A stretch of DNA of 64,000 nt from Streptococcus sp. Marseille-P6264 (GCF_902460355.1 NZ_CABPTO010000005.1:62001-126000); one strand, 5' to 3'. Counted from the stretch's first letter, positions 28,322 to 37,340 are shown. Translations and numbers: made by a program. The notes: generated from the sequence alone by a model not told the origin.

Positions 28322-28816
28322 CTAATTCTCATCATTTTCTAATTCTTGGTCCAATAAAACCTGTCTCTTCTGATAAAAATGATCGACCAACTGATCAAAT
28401 ATACTAGAAAAGGCAGTTAGCAAAGCTAAAATAAAAATAAATTGCAAAATTGGATGATGGCGAAAAAATGGTCGAAGAGCTGAATTTCCACTCCACATCT
28501 GAACAGCCACAATTACAATTGCTAAGATAGCCCCGTTAGCCAAACGACTTCTGAAACTCTTAAGCCCAGTAGATGGCTTGTAGCGTCTGATATCAAGTCC
28601 CAATTGCCAGCTACGAATTCCAGCATAGATCTCCATACCCAAAATAATCAGAATTTCTGGTAAGTAGCCTTCTACTGGCTCATGCCAAAGAGTAATTTTG
28701 ACAAAAATAGAAATAACGAGCAAAATGATCGCAAAAAATGCAACTTCATTTCCTAATTTTCGCTCAAGTTGTAGAGTCCGCTCGTCTGTATAGACTTTTT
28801 GTGGTTTGTCCTTCAT
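28322..28816 (-). CDS. Membrane protein with N-terminal DER motif (XRE operon, gene 3)
   Basis: A 164-residue protein from the ATG at 28816; the frame is open further back into the regulator gene but that would overlap it by over 90 bp without a ribosome site. N-terminal YTDERTLQLERKLGNEV, four hydrophobic segments, and the acidic tail LLDQELENDEN. Paralogue of the product at 27801 with the same charge pattern. Follows the XRE regulator by 19 nt. Function unknown. Confidence 0.72.
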   Translation of the reverse strand: MKDKPQKVYTDERTLQLERKLGNEVAFFAIILLVISIFVKITLWHEPVEGYLPEILIILGMEIYAGIRSWQLGLDIRRYKPSTGLKSFRSRLANGAILAIVIVAVQMWSGNSALRPFFRHHPILQFIFILALLTAFSSIFDQLVDHFYQKRQVLLDQELENDEN

Positions 28817-28835
28817 CCTTTTTCTCACTTTCTTC

Positions 28836-29033
28836 CTATTCTTCCCAAAACAACTGATCCAGCGTTTTATTGAGGCATTTGCAAATGGCCAAGCATAGAC
28901 TAAGGCTGGGATTGTACTTGCCTGCCTCAATCAGGCCAATGGTCTGACGGGTCACGCCAATAGCATCAGCCAAGTCACCTTGGGTCATGTCATGCTCAAC
29001 CCGTGCCATCTTGAGCTTAAGATTTTTTGCCAT
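28836..29033 (-). CDS. XRE-family helix-turn-helix regulator (XRE operon, gene 2)
   Basis: A 65-residue DNA-binding protein consisting only of a Cro/C1-type [42 protein letters not shown] is the complete five-helix fold with the recognition helix at VTRQTIG. The ATG at 29033 is favoured: it lies in AAGGATGGTGACC context and gives the standard length. It overlaps the preceding small gene by 17 bp. A perfect palindrome on the operon promoter is the likely binding site, implying autoregulation. Confidence 0.88.
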   Translation of the reverse strand: MAKNLKLKMARVEHDMTQGDLADAIGVTRQTIGLIEAGKYNPSLSLCLAICKCLNKTLDQLFWEE

Positions 29034-29217
29034 GGTCACCATCCTTATCGTCATTTTTTTGCCCGCCTATGGTGTAGAAAGTACAGCCGAGGGCAACATC
29101 AGCACAAGCGAGTATGATAAAGGTTTGATTCTTCCGAATCATGCCCACAACTAGTAAAATTGTGGCTGATACAAGACAAATAAGCAGTATAAGCAGATCA
29201 TTCACTTTTTTATTCAT
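29017..29217 (-). CDS. Small membrane protein (XRE operon, gene 1)
   Basis: A 66-residue protein with two hydrophobic segments (about 8-26 and 31-52) and a charged, mostly Lys/Asp tail. The start has a very good GGAG site (AAAGGAGCG before the ATG). First gene of the six-gene operon, overlapping the XRE regulator by 17 bp. Not recognised as any named family; such XRE-paired two-helix proteins are common in Firmicutes. Confidence 0.7.
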   Translation of the reverse strand: MNKKVNDLLILLICLVSATILLVVGMIRKNQTFIILACADVALGCTFYTIGGQKNDDKDGDHGKKS

Positions 29218-29246
29218 ATCTACGCTCCTTTCATCTTCATAAGTCC

Positions 29247-29288
29247 ATTATACAATATATTTTAAATAATGCAATATATATATTGCAT
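29247..29288 (-). promoter_or_regulatory. XRE operon promoter with a 20-bp palindromic operator
   Basis: On the minus strand -35 TTGCAT (29269-29274), 16-nt spacer, -10 TATAAT (29247-29252). The -35 is one arm of an exact 20-bp palindrome at 29269-29288 with ATGCAATATA half-sites. Its position on the promoter of an operon encoding a small XRE repressor suggests an autoregulatory operator. Confidence 0.7.
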
Positions 29289-29340
29289 AAAGTTATGTTT
29301 TATTTGCAAATTATGGCTGGAGCTATTTTATAGACCTAAG

Positions 29341-29400
29341 AAAAAAGAGAGTGGGACAGAAATCGAATTCTAACGAATTACCGATTTCTGTCCCACTCTC
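29341..29400. terminator. Short repeat copy B: 19-bp perfect stem, bidirectional terminator
   Basis: GAGAGTGGGACAGAAATCG (29347-29365) and its exact complement (29382-29400). This is the outer hairpin of the intergenic repeat with the middle and third hairpins missing. Flanked by AAAAAA on one side. It separates the UPF0397 gene from the XRE operon upstream region. Confidence 0.8.
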
Positions 29401-29417
29401 CGTAATATCTAGTTGGA

Positions 29418-29981
29418 TTAATCTTTCTTAAGGCTGCCTGAGCGAGTCTGAGTACGGGCGTAGGCTAGTAAGAGCAGGGTTCCTGCTACGGCAACTGTCA
29501 CTCCATTGGACAGAGTTGCTACAAAGCCTTGCACAAAGACCTTATTGACTGGCTCGCTATAAATCAAGATATCGCCAATCGGAGCGATCAAGAGCCAGAC
29601 AAAAGCATTGGCCAAAAGCTGGAAGATATTGAAGTTGACGATGTCCTTCACTTCAAAAACACCTTCTGCTGCACGAATGCGATTTTTAAACAAACCAAGA
29701 ATGAAACCAAAGAAGGCACTAGCGATAATCCATGACCACCAGAGACCGTAGCCAGCCATAGCGTCTTTGATAACGTGGCCAATCAAGCCCATCAGGAAAC
29801 CGACAAAAGGCCCGAAAACAACACTGAAGAGGGCCTGAACCGCATATTGCAGCTGAATGCTAGTATTTGGAACAGGTGTTGGAATGCTAATCATCCCAAT
29901 GACTACAAAAAGCGCAGCCCCAATCCCCGTTGCAACGACTTCTTTAATAGTAAACTTTGTATCTAAAAATTTCTTTTTCAT
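29418..29981 (-). CDS. UPF0397-family ECF transporter S-component
   Basis: A 187-residue integral membrane protein with about six hydrophobic segments; [23 protein letters not shown] and [20 protein letters not shown] are characteristic of UPF0397, the substrate-binding component of ECF importers. In pneumococcus the homologue lies directly upstream of a double EcfA and an EcfT, as found here 8 kb away (18163-20677). It follows the SAM hydrolase gene by 11 nt. Substrate not established; context with SAM hydrolase and nucleoside phosphorylase hints at a nucleoside-derived compound. Confidence 0.88.
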   Translation of the reverse strand: MKKKFLDTKFTIKEVVATGIGAALFVVIGMISIPTPVPNTSIQLQYAVQALFSVVFGPFVGFLMGLIGHVIKDAMAGYGLWWSWIIASAFFGFILGLFKNRIRAAEGVFEVKDIVNFNIFQLLANAFVWLLIAPIGDILIYSEPVNKVFVQGFVATLSNGVTVAVAGTLLLLAYARTQTRSGSLKKD

Positions 29982-29992
29982 AATATTCTCCT

Positions 29993-30838
29993 TTAATTTT
30001 CTATACGTTTAATCTCAATATGCCATTGAGCACCAACACCAACATTATAGGCCTTGGCAAAGGAACCTTGGTTAATAGCTAAGCCCACCCGATAGAGGGA
30101 ATTGATGTACAAAATCGGCTGACCGATGCGGACATCCGCAAAGGACTTGCCATAGGTCACCTGGTTTTGATAGACCAGCATATCATTGTTGTAGATAGTG
30201 ACTTCAAAGCGGTCGCCAAAGTTGGGCTCTAAGGTGCAGAATTCCTCGCGCGTAATCGAAGTCCAAAGCGAGCCAAAGCGAACATCCAAAATATCAATGG
30301 CTCCGCTGACAAAATTATCCCCCAGTCTTGTTTCCACAACAGGGATTTCAACAATTTCTTCGACACTCAGCTCTGGGCCAACTTCCTCAAAACTGATATG
30401 GCCGCTGGCTAGCTTGGCACCTGTGTAGGCATAGACATCTCGCCCATGGAAGGTATAAGAATGCTCGGTATTCTTGCGACGATTTTCCACTTCTGAAATC
30501 TCACGAATAGCTACGATACCGACATGCTTTTTGATAAAGGACAGAGTACCATTGTCAGGTGTCACGATATATTGATTTTTACTGGTCTTAGCAACCACGC
30601 TTTTCCGCTTAGAACCCACTCCCGGATCCACGACTGAAACAAAAGTCGTTCCCTCTGGCCAATAATCTACCGTTTGAAAGAGACGATAACTACCCTCAAA
30701 GATATTGTAAGGGGTGATGTCATGGGTCAAATGATGGATTTTCAGCGTTGGTGATTCCTCCAAAGCCACTCCAATCATAGCCGACACTGCTCCATCTACC
30801 AGACCGAAGTCCGACTGCAGTACTAATATGTTGTTCAT
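29993..30838 (-). CDS. SAM hydrolase (adenosine-forming), DUF62 family
   Basis: A 281-residue enzyme of the S-adenosyl-L-methionine hydroxide adenosyltransferase family, which uses water to split SAM into adenosine and methionine. Hallmarks: N-terminal [37 protein letters not shown] and [16 protein letters not shown]. The C-terminal beta domain ([20 protein letters not shown]) is complete. It precedes the UPF0397 S-component by 11 nt, forming a two-gene operon. Its physiological role is not well understood. Confidence 0.9.
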   Translation of the reverse strand: MNNILVLQSDFGLVDGAVSAMIGVALEESPTLKIHHLTHDITPYNIFEGSYRLFQTVDYWPEGTTFVSVVDPGVGSKRKSVVAKTSKNQYIVTPDNGTLSFIKKHVGIVAIREISEVENRRKNTEHSYTFHGRDVYAYTGAKLASGHISFEEVGPELSVEEIVEIPVVETRLGDNFVSGAIDILDVRFGSLWTSITREEFCTLEPNFGDRFEVTIYNNDMLVYQNQVTYGKSFADVRIGQPILYINSLYRVGLAINQGSFAKAYNVGVGAQWHIEIKRIEN

Positions 30839-31062
30839 CTTAATCCTCCCAGGACTTGAGCCTGATATTCTCCAAGTCTTCTAATCTTACCAAAATTAGG
30901 CTCTTTTCGCTAGAGCTGGAGGCATAGGATTTTTTTATAACTGTCTATTTTTCAAAGATATAGCATGCAAGCTAGGGCATTTTTCTGGATCAAACTTATG
31001 TCAGAACAATTCCTTGAGTAGGCTAAGATAGGAAAGTCCCACCTTTCGTCTGGCTTGACTTT
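30839..31062 (-). other. 224-nt gap upstream of the SAM hydrolase gene
   Basis: The leader contains a short GACTTG/CAAGTC stem near the ribosome site (GGGAGGATTAAG) and a GCTC/GAGC hairpin. No strong promoter or known riboswitch was recognised. Confidence 0.3.
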
Positions 31063-31659
31063 TTATGACTGAGAGGCAGCTTTTGCACTGCGCTTTTTTA
31101 CCAGATATTGACCCAGCAGGCCACCGATTAAAGCACCTGCCATTACCATCACGATAAAACTAGCGATGGTCGGAAAATCCAACGGCAGCAAAATCCGATT
31201 GATGTATTCTGCTGTCTTACCACGCGCTACCAAGCTATCAATATAAGCTTGACGCGCTAGCCACATGAGGATAATAGGCCCCGAATTGACAAAAGAGAAA
31301 CAAACAAAGGAAAGCAGATTCAAAAATTTATTTTCGTATTTGCCCAAGCCTGTAATCGTGTCAGCTAAAAGACCGAACACCAAACCTGGCAGGCCAGCAA
31401 TCATAAAATGACCAGACAAGAGGAAAAAGCCTCCCATCACCACGCCCAGTAAGCTAATCGCTCCGAACTTTTTAATCTTGCTTTGCAGGCACATATAAAC
31501 GCTTCCGCCAAAAACTGCAGCAAAGACTGGAGCATAGAACATATTGCCAGCATTGTCAAAAAAGTGACCTACTAGTACTCCTAGTCCGACACAGAGAAAG
31601 TAGAGTAGAGCAAAGAGTCCCGTCCATTTCAACTCTTTAAGTGTTAACGATGTCATCAT
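31063..31659 (-). CDS. MptD-family putative ECF transporter S-component
   Basis: A 198-residue membrane protein with about five to six hydrophobic segments, ending in a basic tail (LVKKRSAKAASQS). Pattern and motifs (MGGFFLLSGHFMIAGLPGLVFGLLADTI region, NSGPIILMWLAR) fit the MptD group of putative S-components. Such genes usually precede EcfT and EcfA genes; here the nearest EcfAA'T genes are at 18-20.7 kb. Two adjacent ATGs after AAAGGA; either could start. Preceded by a long structured leader from a strong promoter. Confidence 0.82.
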   Translation of the reverse strand: MMTSLTLKELKWTGLFALLYFLCVGLGVLVGHFFDNAGNMFYAPVFAAVFGGSVYMCLQSKIKKFGAISLLGVVMGGFFLLSGHFMIAGLPGLVFGLLADTITGLGKYENKFLNLLSFVCFSFVNSGPIILMWLARQAYIDSLVARGKTAEYINRILLPLDFPTIASFIVMVMAGALIGGLLGQYLVKKRSAKAASQS

Positions 31660-31887
31660 CGATTCCTTTCTAATTCTGAAGTCAAAACTTCATGAAACTA
31701 TTGATAGCTATATCCTTGATAAGTGAAAAGGCTCATTTCATGCCTTGCCATCCTTCCTGCAAAATGAGATTTTAGCAAGGTTTCCAGATCTAGCATCCTT
31801 GATATGCTTGCTTCCCTCAGCATGGGCAAAATCTAGCGCTAGCAAGAAGCAATTTATTATGCTATTTTTCCATACTTATCTTTATTT
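31660..31887 (-). ncRNA. Structured ~220-nt leader of the MptD-type gene (candidate riboswitch)
   Basis: From a good promoter the transcript would carry about 220 nt before the ATG. Visible stems: TTGCTTC with GAAGCAA (31846-31852 and 31808-31814), CAAGG with CCTTG in the middle, CTCATTT with AAATGAG (31762-31768 and 31732-31738) and TGAAGT/ACTTCA (31677-31692) just before the ribosome site. TATCAAGGAT occurs twice. It does not match TPP, FMN, preQ1, THF or SAM consensus patterns that I can recall. Riboswitch function is inference. Confidence 0.4.
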
Positions 31888-31916
31888 ATTATAGCATTAT
31901 GAAAATAGAATGTAAA
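31888..31916 (-). promoter_or_regulatory. Promoter of the MptD-type gene
   Basis: -35 TTTACA (31911-31916), 17-nt spacer, extended -10 TGCTATAAT (-10 at 31888-31893), on the minus strand. Confidence 0.75.
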
Positions 31917-31953
31917 TTAAATTTTCAGACTTTTCAAAGGATGATAGCTGACA

Positions 31954-32133
31954 AAAGAGGCTGGGACAAAAGTCCTAGCCTCCTCAATTGTCTTTGGATT
32001 GTCGAGCAAGACGCAGTGGTTGAGTGGGCTCTACTACGTTGATTTCATCAATTTTTACAGCCCTACGCAACTGTGCGGAGGTGGGACAACGAAATCGAAT
32101 TCTAACGAATTACCGATTTCTGTCCCACTCTCT
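31954..32133 (-). repeat. Intergenic repeat element, copy C
   Basis: Full-length copy in inverse orientation to copy A, ending 2 nt before the metI stop. The middle stem is slightly decayed (TTGATTTCATCAA). It probably terminates the met operon. Confidence 0.9.
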
Positions 32134-32135
32134 GT

Positions 32136-32828
32136 CTAGCGATGACTGATTTTTCTGGTTAAGAAATCGCCCAAAAACTGGATAAAGAAAATGAGGAGCA
32201 AGAGCAAAACAGTCGCTAAAATGGTCACGTCTTGGTTGAAACGTTGATAACCGTAGGCAATTGCTACGTTTCCAAGGCCGCCTGCACCGATCGCTCCTGC
32301 CATGGCTGTTTCCCCAACTAGCGAGATTAGGGTCACTGTTGTCACCCGAATCAAGTCTGGCAAGCCTTCACGCAAGTAAACACCGATGATATCCCATGAG
32401 TTGGCACCAACTGCCTGGGCTGCTTCAATCACACCGCGGTCTAATTCTGATAGAACCACCTGCACCTGACGAGCAAAGAAAGGAAAGACTGCCAAAGATA
32501 GTGGCACCAAAGCTGCCGTTGGACCAATCCCTGTCCCTACAATCATCCGTGTGAAAGGATTGATCAAAGCTAGGAGAATGATAAAGGGAATTGCCCGAAA
32601 GATGGACGTGACCTTATCCAAGATGAAAAAGGCTGTTTTATTTTCTAAAATACCTCCTGGCGCTGTCAATACTAGGAAAAGTCCAGCGATCAAGCCTAGA
32701 ATGCCACCGATCAGGAAAGAAATAATCGTCATATAAAGGGTCAGATAAATCGCTGTTCCCCAGCCAGCCTGACCAGCCCAGCCCATCTTATAGACGTTAG
32801 GCAAAAATGTTTTAATCAAGTCTACCAA
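32136..32828 (-). CDS. metI: Methionine ABC transporter permease
   Basis: A 230-residue permease with five hydrophobic segments and the coupling loop GVIEAAQAVGANSWDI. High similarity in style to the MetI subunit for D/L-methionine uptake. It starts 1 nt after the metN stop and is the last gene of the metQ-M20-metN-metI run known from pneumococcus. Confidence 0.93.
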   Translation of the reverse strand: MVDLIKTFLPNVYKMGWAGQAGWGTAIYLTLYMTIISFLIGGILGLIAGLFLVLTAPGGILENKTAFFILDKVTSIFRAIPFIILLALINPFTRMIVGTGIGPTAALVPLSLAVFPFFARQVQVVLSELDRGVIEAAQAVGANSWDIIGVYLREGLPDLIRVTTVTLISLVGETAMAGAIGAGGLGNVAIAYGYQRFNQDVTILATVLLLLLIFFIQFLGDFLTRKISHR

Positions 32829-32829
32829 T

Positions 32830-33894
32830 CTAAATTCCTCCCTTAAGCACCTTTAATTCTACGCCAGCAGCTTGCAAATTGCTCTGAGTTGCCGCAAGAT
32901 TTTCTGCATTTCCTGACAAAATAACCACCATCTCCCCGACTGGTACATGATCTAAAATCTCAATGTTGGCATGTAAAATATTGGCCGAAACCTGATACTG
33001 CTTGTAGATATCGTTGATAATAGCTGTATCTGTCACCGTACCAGCATACTTCAAATGCGCCAAGACAGAATCCGCTGGCAAATCTTGCACAATCTTCTGC
33101 TGATTGATTTTAACCATCGCTTCAGTGATACCTGTTGCCGTTGTGATAAAGTCTTGGGTCAATTCGTTCTGTGGATTGGTAAAGATATCCAAAACCGAGC
33201 CTTCCTCGATCAATTTCCCATTCTGCATAACAGCCACACGATTAGCAATATCTTTGACAATCTGCATTTCGTGCGTGATGAGTACAATCGTCAGCCCCAA
33301 CTTTTGATTCAAATCCTGAAGCAAGGCCAAAATTTGCTTAGTTGTTTTAGGGTCCAAAGCTGAAGTCGCTTCATCTGAAATTAAGATTTTCGGGTCATTA
33401 GCCAAGGCTCTAGCAATCGCCACGCGCTGCTTCTGCCCACCAGATAGTTGAGAAGGATAATTATCCGCTCGATCTTCCAGACCAACCAGTTCTAAAAGTT
33501 TGCGAACCTTCTCCTCTTTTTCAGCAGCAGACAGAAAGGAGTGCTTCAAGGCAAACGCGACATTTTCCTTGGCCGTCATCTGAGCCATCAGATTGAAATG
33601 TTGGAAAATCATGCCAATATCCTTGCGCTTTTCCCGCAGTTGAGCCGCATTCAGCTGGACACTGCCCTTGTCATATAGAACTGTTCCATCCACAGTGATG
33701 CGACCAGCAGATGGCTTCTGCAGAAGGTTAATAACCCGCACCAAAGTTGACTTTCCGGCACCAGAATAACCCACGATCCCGTAAATATCTCCCTGATTGA
33801 TGTGAATGGTCACATCCTCAACCGCCTTGATGACACGATTTTTCTGTGTAAATGTGACATCAATACGGTCTAATTTGATAATTTCATTGCTCAT
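32830..33894 (-). CDS. metN: Methionine ABC transporter ATP-binding protein
   Basis: A 354-residue ATPase with Walker A GYSGAGKST, signature [15 protein letters not shown], Walker B ILISDEATSALD and a C-terminal NIL domain (about residues 275-350) that binds methionine and inhibits transport allosterically in the E. coli protein. Note the Walker B Ser before Asp, normal for MetN. The start overlaps the M20 peptidase stop by 11 bp. Confidence 0.95.
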   Translation of the reverse strand: MSNEIIKLDRIDVTFTQKNRVIKAVEDVTIHINQGDIYGIVGYSGAGKSTLVRVINLLQKPSAGRITVDGTVLYDKGSVQLNAAQLREKRKDIGMIFQHFNLMAQMTAKENVAFALKHSFLSAAEKEEKVRKLLELVGLEDRADNYPSQLSGGQKQRVAIARALANDPKILISDEATSALDPKTTKQILALLQDLNQKLGLTIVLITHEMQIVKDIANRVAVMQNGKLIEEGSVLDIFTNPQNELTQDFITTATGITEAMVKINQQKIVQDLPADSVLAHLKYAGTVTDTAIINDIYKQYQVSANILHANIEILDHVPVGEMVVILSGNAENLAATQSNLQAAGVELKVLKGGI

Positions 33895-35260
33895 AACTTC
33901 TGATTAACTCCTTGATTAATTCAATATGGGTATAATAATCGGCAATCTTGACATTTTCATCGCCACCATGATCTCGACTGTTGGCATTTCCCAAGCCAAA
34001 GGCAGCCATCGGAACTTCCAAAGCTTCAAAGACTGTGTGCATGGGTCCTGTTCCTGCCGAGGTCGGAAGCACTGAGATGCCTTCTGGATAAAAATCCTTG
34101 GCCAGTTCAATCACATTCAGGATAGAAGGGGCACTCATATCGCTACGATAGCTCATTTCTCCCAATGTATAAGTTAATTCTACCCTATCATAGCCATTTT
34201 TGTCCAGTTGCTTGCGAATCTTGTCTAAGACATCATGAGGCTCTAAGCCTGGCACCAAGCGCACTTCCATCTTGGCAGATGCATATGCTGGGAGGATGGT
34301 TTTAACCCCTTGCCCCTGATAGCCCGAACCGAAACCTTCAATGTTAATGGCTGGCTCAAAATAGAAGCGACGGAGAAATTCCTGCCTGTCCTCCTTCAAG
34401 ACTGGGAGCTGGAGACCGTAAATTTCCTTCAACTCTTCTGGTGTCTTCAGAGCATACTGGGCAATCAAAGCCAGCTCTCGCTCATTGGGCTCCTGTACTT
34501 GCTCATAGATGCCCTCCACCAAAATCCGACCGTCAGCACTACGCAGACTAGAAATGGCATCCATCAAGTACCAAGAAGCTGAATTAATGATACCGCCATA
34601 GCTAGAATGGATATCGACTTCTGCACTACGAACAGACATATCAAAGGTGACAATGCCCTTATTTCCACCAGAAATTTCAAGCTGGCCTAGATTATTACGC
34701 GTGCCCTGCTCCCAGACCAGCAAATCTGCTCCCCGCAAATGTTTCTTATGCTTGGCCAGATATTTATCCAAGTCTGTTGAAGCCGACTCCTCTGCTCCCT
34801 CCATCATGAAAATGATATTGACTGGCAGCGAACCGTGCTCTCGAATATACTTACGCACCGCTGTCAAACGAGCAGTAATGTGGCCTTTGTCATCATCGAC
34901 CCCACGACCATACATAACACCGTAGTGGACAGACAGAGTAAAGGGATCGTTGGTCCAAGGCTGGTCATTATCAGCTGGTACCGTATCATAGTGGTGGTAG
35001 AAAATGATGGTCTTGGCTTCAGGATTGTCCGACTGAAACTCTGCCAATACAAAGGGAGCCGTGTAACTGTCATCAATCATCACTTTAGCACCTGCGGCAG
35101 TGAAAATTTCTCCCAGATAGGTAGCTACCTCCTTGAGCCCAATTTGCTGGGCAAAGATAGATTTTTTAGAAATCAAGGTCCGCAACACCTCAAAATAGTG
35201 TTGGGCCACCTCATCATTTTCAAACTTTTTAATTTGTTCACTCTCAGTTGAGAAAGGCAT
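33884..35260 (-). CDS. M20 family metallopeptidase (dipeptidase-like) within the met operon
   Basis: A 458-residue M20 peptidase. Metal-site motifs: IFYHHYDTVPAD (first His-Asp), GRGVDDDKGH (bridging Asp), MEGAEESAST (catalytic Glu pair) and the C-terminal NSRDHGGDEN (last His). A dimerisation lid (about 195-310) is present. Lies between metQ and metN exactly as in pneumococcus; may hydrolyse methionine-containing di- or tripeptides, which is inferred from position. Overlaps metN by 11 bp. Confidence 0.9.
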   Translation of the reverse strand: MPFSTESEQIKKFENDEVAQHYFEVLRTLISKKSIFAQQIGLKEVATYLGEIFTAAGAKVMIDDSYTAPFVLAEFQSDNPEAKTIIFYHHYDTVPADNDQPWTNDPFTLSVHYGVMYGRGVDDDKGHITARLTAVRKYIREHGSLPVNIIFMMEGAEESASTDLDKYLAKHKKHLRGADLLVWEQGTRNNLGQLEISGGNKGIVTFDMSVRSAEVDIHSSYGGIINSASWYLMDAISSLRSADGRILVEGIYEQVQEPNERELALIAQYALKTPEELKEIYGLQLPVLKEDRQEFLRRFYFEPAINIEGFGSGYQGQGVKTILPAYASAKMEVRLVPGLEPHDVLDKIRKQLDKNGYDRVELTYTLGEMSYRSDMSAPSILNVIELAKDFYPEGISVLPTSAGTGPMHTVFEALEVPMAAFGLGNANSRDHGGDENVKIADYYTHIELIKELIRSYEQ

Positions 35261-35407
35261 GTGTAACTCCTACTAATCGCATCTGTTTAAAGATTGTCTG
35301 CTATGATTCACGAAAGAACAAAGACTGACCGTACTGTGATTCCTTGACTCTGCTTTTAAAAATGGCCAAATCATCTCTGCCAATAGAAACTCTAACTAAT
35401 AGCAGAT

Positions 35408-35439
35408 AAAGGGCTGGAGAAATCCATTCCCCGCCCTTT
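35408..35439 (-). terminator. Terminator-like hairpin after metQ
   Basis: AAAGGGC and GCCCTTT arms with a mostly paired inner stem, 27 nt after the metQ stop. The T-run after it is poor, so it may only partly stop transcription into the M20-metNI genes. Confidence 0.5.
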
Positions 35440-35466
35440 CTATCTTCAATTATTTTCTATAAAATC

Positions 35467-36342
35467 TTACCAAACTGGTTGATCCATACCATCTGAAGAT
35501 TCTTCAATGACTTTTTTAACTTCGTCAGTATGGTAAGCCTTGATGATTTTCTTGATGGCATCTGCCTTGTCAGATTTTTCCCAATCTTTCTTAGCAGCAA
35601 TCAGGTTGTACCAAAGTTTAGAATTTTCATCTGTCTTTTCTTTGTAAAGAGCGCTCTTGTAGTCAATACCAGCTTCACGAACGAAGGTATTGTTGACAAC
35701 CGCTGCATCTACAGAAGTAAGAGAAGCTGCTGTTTGAGAAGCATCCAATTCAGAAATTTTCAAGTTTTTCTTGTTTTCTTTGATGTTAGCAACAGTCGCA
35801 AGTTTAGTTGAATCCACGTCCAACTTGATCAAACCAGCTGCTTGAAGAAGGTTCAAAGCACGACTTTCGTTTGTTGGGTCATTTGGTACGGCAATGCTTC
35901 CGTTTTCTGGAATGTCTTTCACATCAGTATATTTGTTTTTGCCATCTTTAGTACCAGAGTAAAGGCGGATTGGTGCAATATAAGTATCTGCTACAGACAC
36001 CAAATCAGCATTGTTTTCTTTATTCCAGTTTTTCAGATAGTAGTAGTGCTGGAAGGCATTGATGTCTACATCACCATCGCGAACTGCTTGGTTAGGTTGA
36101 GAATAGTCTGTAAATTGGGTGAACTCCAATTTAACACCTGCTTTATCCTTATCAAGGATTTCCTGAACCTTGTTCCAACGTGCTTCTTCTGTATCGCTGA
36201 GGCTCATCACACCAACTTTTACAGTCACTGTTGCACTGTCTGCTGACTTAGCGTTTTTTGATGTTGAAGACGAGCAAGCTGCCAAACCAAATGCTGCTAC
36301 AGCTAAGAGTGCTGTTGCGCCAAACCATTTTTTCAATTTCAT
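35467..36342 (-). CDS. metQ: Methionine-binding lipoprotein MetQ
   Basis: A 291-residue substrate-binding lipoprotein of the NLPA family; signal peptide and lipobox GLAAC with the lipidated Cys23. Motifs VGVMSLSDTEEARWNKV, FTQFTDYSQPNQAV and NAFQHYYYL match methionine-binding proteins. It delivers methionine to MetNI. AAGGAG site 8 nt before the ATG. Confidence 0.93.
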   Translation of the reverse strand: MKLKKWFGATALLAVAAFGLAACSSSTSKNAKSADSATVTVKVGVMSLSDTEEARWNKVQEILDKDKAGVKLEFTQFTDYSQPNQAVRDGDVDINAFQHYYYLKNWNKENNADLVSVADTYIAPIRLYSGTKDGKNKYTDVKDIPENGSIAVPNDPTNESRALNLLQAAGLIKLDVDSTKLATVANIKENKKNLKISELDASQTAASLTSVDAAVVNNTFVREAGIDYKSALYKEKTDENSKLWYNLIAAKKDWEKSDKADAIKKIIKAYHTDEVKKVIEESSDGMDQPVW

Positions 36343-36427
36343 GAGATAATCTCCTTATAAAATATATTTTTCTTAATGAAAGGGTTGTAAGTTATTTCCG
36401 ATTGCTTAGGGCAAAGAAAATCAGAAC

Positions 36428-37261
36428 TTACTTGATATCCTTGGCATCTGGCAAGTAAGTGCCGCCAAAGAATTCTTTTGATAATTTTTCAAGTGTGCCA
36501 TCCTCGTAGAGTTCCTTGATCCGCTTGTTCATGAAGGTTTGAAGCTCTTCTTGTCCTGAAGCAAGGATTGGATAGACATACGGTTGTTGGTCACTTGGAA
36601 GTTCAATCACTTCGACATTATCTAAACCTTGGTCTTTGATGATGGTATCTACTGTGATACGCTCAAAGATCTTGTAGTCTGAACGGCCATCATTCAAATT
36701 AGCCAAGATTTGCTGGATTGTACCATCTGTATAGTTGATAGTTGTTGGGTTTGAACTGTGCTCTTCATTGTACTTTTCCAACTGCTTAGCTGTTGAAGTA
36801 CCTTGAACAACTTCAGTAGACTTGCCTCCGATATCGTCCAGCGACTTGATATTTACTCCTTTACGAACCACCAAGACGGTTGGGTTTTTAGCGTAAGGGT
36901 TGGTATAGAGGTATTTACCAGCACGGTCTTCTGAATAACTGATGTTATTGGCACCGATTTGGTAGCGGTCACTGTCCAAGCCAGAGAAAACAGAAGCCCA
37001 TTTGGTCTTGTTGAAGTTGACTTCGTACTTATCTGAACCTTTGAAGATTTCACGAAGCACTTCAATTTCGTAACCAGTTAGTTTTCCATCCTTATCTTCA
37101 TAAGAGAAAGGCTTAGTTGTTCCAACCGTTCCGACTTCAATCGTCTTTTTCTTTGTAGCACTATCTTTACTTGCAGAAGACGAGCAGGCTACAAGCAGCC
37201 CAACTGCAAGACTTCCTACCACAGCAGTGGCAGTGTATTTCAATATCTTTTTAATATTCAT
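36428..37261 (-). CDS. Amino-acid (cystine-type) ABC transporter substrate-binding lipoprotein
   Basis: A 277-residue lipoprotein with lipobox LLVAC (Cys26). The ATG at 37261 is selected because of its AGGAGGAG site; an upstream in-frame codon at 37297 lacks one. The fold is the type 3 solute-binding family ([25 protein letters not shown] start, then [15 protein letters not shown]), nearest in style to cystine binders (TcyA). No permease or ATPase is adjacent; the ATPase/permease pair at 5601-7150 lacks a binding protein. Neighbour of metQ, suggesting shared sulfur-amino-acid control. Confidence 0.88.
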   Translation of the reverse strand: MNIKKILKYTATAVVGSLAVGLLVACSSSASKDSATKKKTIEVGTVGTTKPFSYEDKDGKLTGYEIEVLREIFKGSDKYEVNFNKTKWASVFSGLDSDRYQIGANNISYSEDRAGKYLYTNPYAKNPTVLVVRKGVNIKSLDDIGGKSTEVVQGTSTAKQLEKYNEEHSSNPTTINYTDGTIQQILANLNDGRSDYKIFERITVDTIIKDQGLDNVEVIELPSDQQPYVYPILASGQEELQTFMNKRIKELYEDGTLEKLSKEFFGGTYLPDAKDIK

Positions 37262-37340
37262 ATCTCTATCTCCTCCTAAAGAGCATGTTTCTATCATACC
37301 AAAAGTCGAAAATCCTGACCATTATATATTTTTTATCAAG

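Noticed and set aside
30839..31062. Known riboswitch before the SAM hydrolase gene
   Set aside because: Two small hairpins only, without a recognisable aptamer consensus (SAM, preQ1 and THF patterns considered).
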